From contig JAEDCN010000007.1 of assembly GCA_016294105.1 (NCBI GenBank), positions 36,101 through 100,100 on the forward strand: a DNA stretch of 64,000 nt, in the 5' to 3' direction. A program made the position numbers and the translations under genes. Numbering within the stretch: the stretch's first letter is position 1; each line of letters opens with the position of its first letter. Positions 58,656 to 64,000 of the stretch are shown here, in pieces. The notes under the pieces are model-generated. The model saw only the letters and a list, made by a program, of their open reading frames with translations. It searched no databases and was not told the DNA's origin. This stretch comes from Treponema sp. Lineage in GTDB: Bacteria; Spirochaetota; Spirochaetia; Treponematales; Treponemataceae.

Positions 58656-60213
58656 GGTCCTTCTTTTTAGAAAGAGTGAGTCGTTTTGTATGTATCCCTT
58701 TGAGGGTAAGAAAACCTTGCTTTTTCAGCTGATGAATGAGTGAAATATAATCCTGTGGCTCATAGATGGCTACAGGATTTTTTTTATTTGCTCGTTTTCT
58801 CAGTTCATGAGCAGCCTGTTCCACCGTAAATCTGTTTCTGTTTTTCTTGATAAATTGCAGGGTTTCTTCTATATCTTGAGCCTTTGTATTCAGAGTGCGA
58901 CCTGCCTCCTGTGCATCACAAAAATCACAACCACTACACGAAGTTTTTTCCCCGCCCAGAGCATCCAGCAGAACTTGGCGGCGACAGTTTGTTCCCGTGG
59001 CAAAATCTCCCAAAACTCGCTGTCGGCTTCCTTTTTTATAAGCCAGGGATTTTGCCTCATCCTCTGGAGACCACAGGAGAATGGCCTTGGTGGGACTGCC
59101 GTCTCGGCCACCACGTCCCGCCTCTTGAATATAGGCCTCTGCCGTAGGGGAAACCTCCAGATGAATGACGGTGCGGATGTCGCTTTTGTCAATTCCCATG
59201 CCAAAGGCGCAGGTACAGCAGAGAATGGCAGACTTGTGGGGAAAGAACCATTGCTCTGTGGCAGTTTTTTCTTCCTTGGTGAGACCTGCATGATAAAATT
59301 TCACCTCATCAGCAGGGTAAATTTCTCGGAACAGGCGGGCGGTGGACTCGGACTTGGCTCTAGTACCACAAAAGATAATCATGGGCCGCTGTTCTTGGGT
59401 GGCCAGCTGGAGAGCCATTTTTTCCTTTATGCCAGTGTACACCACCGAATAGTGAATGTTCTGGCGGTCTGAGGTGCTTTTCATCAGATAGGGTGGCTGG
59501 CCTGCAAAAAGGATTTCTGTAACTCGCTGCAACACTGGTGGTGAGGCGGTGGCAGTAAAGGCGGTGATAATGGGAATCTTTAGTTTTTCCAGCACGGTGC
59601 CAAGACTCAGATAGGAGGGACGAAAGCTGTCTCCCCACTCGGAAACACAGTGGGCTTCATCAATGGCGGCGTGAACGATATTGTAGGTGGCCAGTTTTTC
59701 TAGCAGCTTTTCTGATTGCAGTACTTCTGGGTTTGCCAAGATGATTTTTGCACCTGCATCCAGCCGCCGAAAATTTTCTTGTCGTTCCTCTGGTGTTTGC
59801 TGACCACGAAACAGCACTGCTTCAAGCCCCGCCTGCTGAATTCTTCGAAGCTGGTCTGACATAAGGGCCAACAAGGGATAGATAATCAATGTTCTTCCCT
59901 GGAGCAACTGGGAAGGCACCATAAAACACATGGATTTCCCCGCTCCCGTGGGAAGCAAAACCACCTGCTTGCCCTTGTTCATGATATCATCTTCTGAGGG
60001 ATTTTCTGGTGCAGCTTGACTTTCCGTCTGTTGGTGTGGTTGGGAAGAAGCTGGGGAACGGTATCGTTCTTCACACTCCATGATATTGGCAATGACTAGT
60101 CGCTGCCAGGGATACAAGGAGGGAACACCAAACACATCCTGAGCAACAGCCACTGCAGGATCCCGCTCCACTGGCTCCAATTCTTCTTCATCAAAGAAAT
60201 GTAAATCTTCCAT
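58606..60213 (-). CDS. RecQ-like DNA helicase, short form without HRDC
   Basis: 535 residues: LLPTGAGKSMCF (Walker A), IDEAHCVSEWGDSFR (DEAH), TAFTATASPPV, YIQEAGRGGRDG (motif VI) and a cysteine cluster NCRRQVLLD...CSGCDFCD. A winged-helix-like region follows, but there is no HRDC domain. An insert near residues 55-75 separates motif 0 from Walker A. TATAAT ends six nt before the ATG at 60213, so the longer frame to 60234 is not used. It is a paralogue of the recQ at 25654. Confidence 0.9.
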   Translation of the reverse strand: MEDLHFFDEEELEPVERDPAVAVAQDVFGVPSLYPWQRLVIANIMECEERYRSPASSQPHQQTESQAAPENPSEDDIMNKGKQVVLLPTGAGKSMCFMVPSQLLQGRTLIIYPLLALMSDQLRRIQQAGLEAVLFRGQQTPEERQENFRRLDAGAKIILANPEVLQSEKLLEKLATYNIVHAAIDEAHCVSEWGDSFRPSYLSLGTVLEKLKIPIITAFTATASPPVLQRVTEILFAGQPPYLMKSTSDRQNIHYSVVYTGIKEKMALQLATQEQRPMIIFCGTRAKSESTARLFREIYPADEVKFYHAGLTKEEKTATEQWFFPHKSAILCCTCAFGMGIDKSDIRTVIHLEVSPTAEAYIQEAGRGGRDGSPTKAILLWSPEDEAKSLAYKKGSRQRVLGDFATGTNCRRQVLLDALGGEKTSCSGCDFCDAQEAGRTLNTKAQDIEETLQFIKKNRNRFTVEQAAHELRKRANKKNPVAIYEPQDYISLIHQLKKQGFLTLKGIHTKRLTLSKKKDLTYPLQQHPQQVQEQQ

Positions 60214-60214
60214 A

Positions 60215-60247
60215 CCTTTATTATAGGGTTGCAAGTGGGAAAATTTG
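60215..60247. repeat. 33-bp direct repeat at recQ2 promoter, left copy
   Basis: CCTTTATTATAGGGTTGCAA then GTGGGAAAATTTG, identical to 60910-60942. It contains the -10 element of the RecQ-like gene. Confidence 0.9.
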
Positions 60248-60287
60248 ACAGGTTTTAAATTTTTTGTGAAAATTTTCTTGAGGAGAT

Positions 60288-60617
60288 TTAATCTACCAAC
60301 ATTTCCTTGATGACAGCCTTTACTTGAATCACTTCTTTTTTTGTAATACTTCCTAGTTTTTTTATCAACCGGAGACTGTCTACTGTTCTGATTTGATCAA
60401 GGACAATCCAACCAGTTTTTCCTTCAAACTGTACTGGTATTCTTGTGGGATATCCTCGTGATTTTGTTGTCATAGGAGCAATAATGACAGTGCGGATGGT
60501 GTGATTCATTTCGTTGGGAGAAATGACCAAGCAAGGACGTGTTTTTTTGATTTCATGACCTATTGTTGGATCAAGATTGATTAAAAAAACATCATATTGA
60601 TTGATTACCACTCCCAC
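60288..60617 (-). CDS. mazF: MazF/PemK family toxin
   Basis: 109 residues: QYDVFLINLDPTIGHEIKKT, RPCLVISPNEMN, VIIAPMTTKSRGYPTR and WIVLDQIRTVDS are MazF signatures, including the conserved R and T. Endoribonuclease of the MazEF type. It overlaps the antitoxin gene by 13 bp. Confidence 0.94.
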   Translation of the reverse strand: MGVVINQYDVFLINLDPTIGHEIKKTRPCLVISPNEMNHTIRTVIIAPMTTKSRGYPTRIPVQFEGKTGWIVLDQIRTVDSLRLIKKLGSITKKEVIQVKAVIKEMLVD

Positions 60618-60847
60618 TCAAAATCCTCCCCAGTTGGAATGTCTTCTAGCATATCCTCTCCCTGTAGGTGCATTTGTGTAAAGGCTTCCTGCCAGCCTTG
60701 ACGTGGAGCTTCTTGTAAGGGTTTTAGTACAATACTTGTTTCGGTAACTTCCATTTCTACCTTATCCTTTATGGCTAGTGATTCTAGAACCATTTTGGGC
60801 AACCGAATCCCACGAGAATTACCGATAGAAACAACTGAAACAATCAT
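60605..60847 (-). CDS. mazE: MazE family antitoxin
   Basis: 80 residues with AbrB-like N-terminus (VSIGNSRGIRLPKMVLESL) and acidic tail (EDMLEDIPTGEDFEWEW) that binds MazF. GGAGGTACC precedes the ATG. Confidence 0.93.
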   Translation of the reverse strand: MIVSVVSIGNSRGIRLPKMVLESLAIKDKVEMEVTETSIVLKPLQEAPRQGWQEAFTQMHLQGEDMLEDIPTGEDFEWEW

Positions 60848-60909
60848 AGGTACCTCCAGTTATTACAATGTAATTATACGTTAGAGAGAATCGGTGCTCA
60901 AGTCCTCTC

Positions 60910-60942
60910 CCTTTATTATAGGGTTGCAAGTGGGAAAATTTG
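60910..60942. repeat. 33-bp direct repeat, right copy
   Basis: Second copy of 60215-60247, upstream of the MazEF operon, with no gene attached to its copied -10 element. Confidence 0.9.
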
Positions 60943-60982
60943 GCAGTTTTGAGGAAAAATTGTGGGAAAAAGGTAAACTTTC

Positions 60983-61684
60983 CTAATCCCAGCTGGATCG
61001 TCCATCGCCCGTAATAGGAAGGACGTCTCCAAGGTAGGTTGGTTGTGCATTTGTTGCCACTAAAAAGAATGATTTTACTCTGGCTAGAGCTTCTCTCAGG
61101 TGCCAGCTGATGTGGGTTTCCTTGGAAAATGGGGTAATTTCCTTTGCTTCGTAACCGACGGCATCTAATCCTAGCTTTCGGGCAATGTAAACCGCTCTTG
61201 GTAGATGAAATCCTTGGCTTACAATGATTACATCCTTAACAAGAAAAATATCTCGTCCCCGATACATGCTTTCATAGGTGGAAAATCCTGCATGATCCAT
61301 GAAAATATCCTGATCTGGGATGTGATGCATTAGTTTGATGTAGTTTTTGATGGCATTTACTTCATCATAATCTCTTTGGCCATGGTCTCCTGAAATAAGC
61401 ACCTTATCTGCCAGTTCGTGATGATATAACTCCATGGCACTTTCTGCTCGGTCTCGAACAACATGGGATATACTACCGCTGTCATAGACTCGAGCACCAA
61501 GAATCATGGCACATTGGCGGGAATCGATTTGGTCAAGCTCTTGAAAGATGTATGCTTTGGTGAAATCTAGAATGTACCAGTTGATACCTATAACTGCCAA
61601 AAAGCAAACTCCTCCGCAAAGTAAAACTCCTAGAAAAAATAGTTTCAAGCATTTTTTGAAGCGGTTGTGTAAGGCTGTCTTCAT
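60983..61684 (-). CDS. SanA/YdcF-like membrane protein (DUF218)
   Basis: 233 residues: N-terminal membrane helix (about 12-35), then the DUF218 fold with AMILGARVYDSGSISHVVRD, VLISGDHGQRDYDEV, FSTYESMYRGRDIF and VSQGFHLPRAVYIARKLGL. SanA is linked to envelope barrier function. It begins 8 nt after the OmpA-like gene, so both are one operon. Confidence 0.88.
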   Translation of the reverse strand: MKTALHNRFKKCLKLFFLGVLLCGGVCFLAVIGINWYILDFTKAYIFQELDQIDSRQCAMILGARVYDSGSISHVVRDRAESAMELYHHELADKVLISGDHGQRDYDEVNAIKNYIKLMHHIPDQDIFMDHAGFSTYESMYRGRDIFLVKDVIIVSQGFHLPRAVYIARKLGLDAVGYEAKEITPFSKETHISWHLREALARVKSFFLVATNAQPTYLGDVLPITGDGRSSWD

Positions 61685-61691
61685 TTCTTTC

Positions 61692-62918
61692 TTACCGATC
61701 CATAATAGTGATTTCTACTCGGCGGTTTCGGGCCTTGCCTTCCTCTGTGGTGTTGGGAGCCACTGGCTTTTCGGCACCAAAGCCCTGGGTAAAGATTTGG
61801 TGAGCGTGGCGGACTCCTAGCTGCACCAAGTATTCTGCCACAGATTTTGCTCGCTCCTGGGAAAGCTTGAGTCTGGCTCCTGCAGTACCAGCTAGGGCAG
61901 TGTGACCGCTTACCATTAAGTCATTGTCAGGGAATTGTTGCAAAATATCGGCAATTTTCTTGAGCTTTACCTTTTCAGTATCTAGCAAAATGGCTGAATC
62001 AGGCTTGAACTGAATATTTTCAATACTGATGGTAAGACCGTCTTCATCCTTGCGGAGGGAAACATCATCAAGTCCCAAATCTTCAATGTTTTGCTGAACT
62101 TCGGCCAGCTTGTCCACAGAAGGGGTAACAAAATCAGTAACTTCTGCTTGGGCAATTCCCTGGAATTCGTAGGTATTGCCAAAGACGGTTTCAATTAAAA
62201 TGCGGAAATCCTCGTTGTAGTGGGAAAGGGCGCCCTTTTCGTTGTCCCAATACAAGGTCTGGTGAGAATAGCCCATGGTGGTGGCAGGCAGGTCGGAAGT
62301 GAGGCTGGCCTTGTTTTTTACCTGGGGGCTGTCAAAGTAAATATTGTATCGTACCTCAATAATGTGGAGGGTGCGGCCTTCTTCTTCCACAGTGCCAGTG
62401 TAGGTGTAGCGGGCAGAAAAGGGCACAATCCAAGGCTCTTGAATGTCAAAGCTCCGTCTCAGGTCGTGGGCTTCGTGTCCTTCTGCTGTCCAGGATTCTC
62501 CCACCTGCACATCCTTGTCAGGGAAAACAGGTACATCCCGGACTACTGGCATAAAATATTTTTTTTCGATGTTGTATTTCCCCAGCTGGTCTCGCATAAA
62601 AACGCTGGGATATTCTTCTCCCCACACGGGAATTTCGTTTTGTCGTCCGCTGGTGCTTTCTGTCACCATGAAGGTAGCCTCGTGCTGGGCGGAGTTCCCG
62701 TCTACCTTTGTTACCTTTGCAGAAATTCTGTTGACTACCTCTGCATAGTGGGAAAAAACATTGTTAAAGAACACATTTTCTTGAACAGATGAAAGAATAC
62801 GATAAGATTCCCCTTCAGTATATTTATAGCGAAACCGTTCTGCTGTAGCTGGTGCAAGGGTAAGACAAAGGGCAATCAATAAAAACTGCAGCTTGCGGGA
62901 AAGATGATTTTGTTTCAT
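61692..62918 (-). CDS. OmpA-family envelope protein
   Basis: 408 residues: signal peptide (to about residue 27), an N-terminal domain of about 270 residues with beta-rich character and no match I recognise, and a C-terminal OmpA peptidoglycan-binding domain (NIQFKPDSAILLDTEK, VSGHTALAG, LSQERAKSVAEYLVQLGV, RNRRVEI). Large-N-domain OmpA proteins exist in Treponema. AGGAGGAACC precedes the ATG. Confidence 0.87.
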   Translation of the reverse strand: MKQNHLSRKLQFLLIALCLTLAPATAERFRYKYTEGESYRILSSVQENVFFNNVFSHYAEVVNRISAKVTKVDGNSAQHEATFMVTESTSGRQNEIPVWGEEYPSVFMRDQLGKYNIEKKYFMPVVRDVPVFPDKDVQVGESWTAEGHEAHDLRRSFDIQEPWIVPFSARYTYTGTVEEEGRTLHIIEVRYNIYFDSPQVKNKASLTSDLPATTMGYSHQTLYWDNEKGALSHYNEDFRILIETVFGNTYEFQGIAQAEVTDFVTPSVDKLAEVQQNIEDLGLDDVSLRKDEDGLTISIENIQFKPDSAILLDTEKVKLKKIADILQQFPDNDLMVSGHTALAGTAGARLKLSQERAKSVAEYLVQLGVRHAHQIFTQGFGAEKPVAPNTTEEGKARNRRVEITIMDR

Positions 62919-63040
62919 GGTTCCTCCTGAAGATGGTCAACGCTAAATTAGGTAGATTTTAGCTATAAATCGCATTGAAAATCCTAGACCTTGACCATTC
63001 TTTACATTATTAATATATCATTAAGACTTGGAACGTTACA

Positions 63041-63463
63041 ATGCTTGAATATATTCGTAATCTGGACATAAGTGGAATGGATATGGGATTGATTGTCCTG
63101 TTTTTTGCTGCTTGCCTTGTAAGTGGTATGCTGGGAGTGGGAATCGGACGGCTGGTGGGCAAGATAAAGGAAGGACGGAGCCGAAAGGATGCGGTGCGTC
63201 GCTCCAAGGCGGTGATTTCCGGCCAAGTGGTGGAACAGCTGGCACCACTGCTTCCCAACTTTCCTTGCAATCTGAAGGACGCAAAGTTCTTAGGCCAACC
63301 CATAGATTATGTGGCCTTTGTTTCAGACAAAAAAACGGGCCTTATTGATGAAGTGCTTTTTATCGAAGTGAAAACTGGTGGTAGCACTCTTTCTGCCAGA
63401 GAAAAATCCCTGAAAAAAGCTGTACAGCAGGGGCGTGTGCGTTACGTGGAATGGAGGGGGTAA
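63041..63463 (+). CDS. Predicted Holliday-junction-resolvase-related nuclease, membrane-anchored
   Basis: 140 residues: N-terminal membrane helix (LIVLFFAACLVSGMLGVGIG), basic stretch, then a nuclease-like core with PIDYVAFVSDKKTGLIDEVL and FIEVKTGGSTLSAREKSLKKA (D, E-x-K pattern). This fits the COG4741-type secreted endonuclease family. No clear SD; the ATG at 63041 is taken because the helix follows it. Confidence 0.75.
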   Translation: MLEYIRNLDISGMDMGLIVLFFAACLVSGMLGVGIGRLVGKIKEGRSRKDAVRRSKAVISGQVVEQLAPLLPNFPCNLKDAKFLGQPIDYVAFVSDKKTGLIDEVLFIEVKTGGSTLSAREKSLKKAVQQGRVRYVEWRG

Positions 63464-63483
63464 TTTAGGAGGGAACACCCCCT

Positions 63484-63893
63484 CTACTGGTCAGCGGTGG
63501 CCAGCAATCCTTGTACCACGTCTAGTGGAAGGTTTGTACAAAGTTGAACTTGTTCTAATGGAATTCCCAACCCGATCATTAACTGAGCCGTCTCCAACTT
63601 ATTCTGGTAGGCTCCTTGTTCCAGCCCACGTTCAATTCCACGTTCTAGTCCGATGGAAATACCTTCCGCATAAGCTTCTTCCTGTTTTACTGCCATAGCT
63701 GTATCAAAATCGTATTCTGCTGTTAGGATACTCAAGGTCTCACCTCCTTTACGTTCCAAGTAATCTTTTAAGATGTTGTGACGTACCGCCTCTCGAATCG
63801 CTCTTGTGAGGGGCTGCGCTTGTCCATCTGCTTTTGCCTTATCTATGAGTTTGAGAAACTGCACGTATTGCTCCAAGTCGGGGCAATTCTGTA
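63484..63893 (-). pseudogene. Rpn C-terminal fragment
   Basis: Frame reading KPVVQNCPDLEQYVQFLKLI, then NILKDYLERKGGETLSILTA, KQEEAYAEGISIGLERG and NLPLDVVQGLLATADQ: the C-terminal half of an Rpn protein of the type at 28485. The N-terminal catalytic half is missing. The few residues before KPVV are read from the neighbouring Rpn end in another frame. Confidence 0.8.
63506..63596. repeat. Direct repeat within Rpn tails, left copy
   Basis: At least 91 bp identical to 63910-64000, so recombination between tandem Rpn tails is likely. The right copy runs off the window. Confidence 0.9.
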
Positions 63894-64000
63894 CTACTGG
63901 TTTTGAATTAATCCTTGTACCACGTCTAGTGGAAGGTTTGTACAAAGTTGAACTTGTTCTAATGGAATTCCCAACCCGATCATTAACTGAGCCGTCTCCA
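63894..64000 (-). CDS. Rpn family protein, C-terminal end (partial)
   Basis: The frame entering from the right edge reads ETAQLMIGLGIPLEQVQLCT, NLPLDVVQGLIQNQ and stops at 63894. The DNA is a direct repeat of 63506-63596. The rest lies outside the window. Confidence 0.7.
   Translation of the reverse strand, partial: ETAQLMIGLGIPLEQVQLCTNLPLDVVQGLIQNQ
63910..64000. repeat. Direct repeat within Rpn tails, right copy
   Basis: Matches 63506-63596 with an offset of 404 bp up to the window edge. Confidence 0.9.

Overview
The window is about 64 kb of gene-dense bacterial chromosome of moderate G+C, probably from a gut- or oral-type spirochaete close to Treponema. The pointers are lipoproteins with relaxed lipoboxes, a BspA-type leucine-rich-repeat lipoprotein, several intact and decayed Rpn (PD-(D/E)XK) genes, an OmpL47-like secreted protein, a phosphonate-activation locus of the kind known in oral treponemes, and many toxin-antitoxin (TA) modules. 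Genus is an inference. I see no rRNA, tRNA, CRISPR array or replication origin.

Layout. 1-5990: phosphonate locus with phosphonopyruvate decarboxylase (cut by the edge), PEP mutase fused to a cytidylyltransferase-like domain, and a divergent operon of ABC ATPase, double-length permease, wHTH-nucleotidyltransferase and binding lipoprotein. 6000-10000: hairpin repeats, pyrF, a pyrK-pyrD fusion, sfsA. 10011-15450: DUF456 gene and the liv branched-chain amino-acid transporter. 15495-17591: three TA operons separated by four copies of one intergenic repeat. 17551-24304: BtuCDF-like transporter, a chemoreceptor, metF and a stand-alone methionine-synthase activation protein. 24349-28360: broken nitroreductase, PIN-domain TA, recQ, and a YoeB/RelB module flanked by a duplicated recQ 3' end. 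28485-42556: accessory region with Rpn genes, two identical response-regulator genes in 718-bp direct repeats, a YefM/YoeB cassette followed by an attC-like site, an LRR lipoprotein, a zinc-ribbon/SPFH operon, a histidine kinase and another response regulator, and a membrane-protein gene with a poly-G tract. 42622-46256: rex-serC-serA with Rex operators, and next to it a probable type I TA locus. 46451-53400: a hisA-hisI-hisE fusion, SDR, hisD, broken LUD gene, acyltransferase and a secreted protein. 53530-63463: mnmG, adenosine-deaminase-like gene, pepF, a second RecQ-like helicase, MazEF flanked by a 33-bp repeat, SanA-like and OmpA-like proteins, and a nuclease-like gene. The right edge is a mosaic of Rpn fragments.

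Main themes. (1) About seventeen genes have a -10 hexamer ending 5-7 nt (usually 6) before the start codon and no Shine-Dalgarno, which predicts leaderless mRNAs. (2) TA modules sit next to duplicated pieces of chromosomal genes, between intergenic repeats, or beside an attC-like site, suggesting cassette-like acquisition. (3) A small hydrophobic peptide gene on the minus strand (46061-46141) faces a promoter-terminator unit on the plus strand, the architecture of par/txpA-type type I TA loci. (4) A G10 tract at the start of the gene at 41041-41707 looks like a phase-variation switch.
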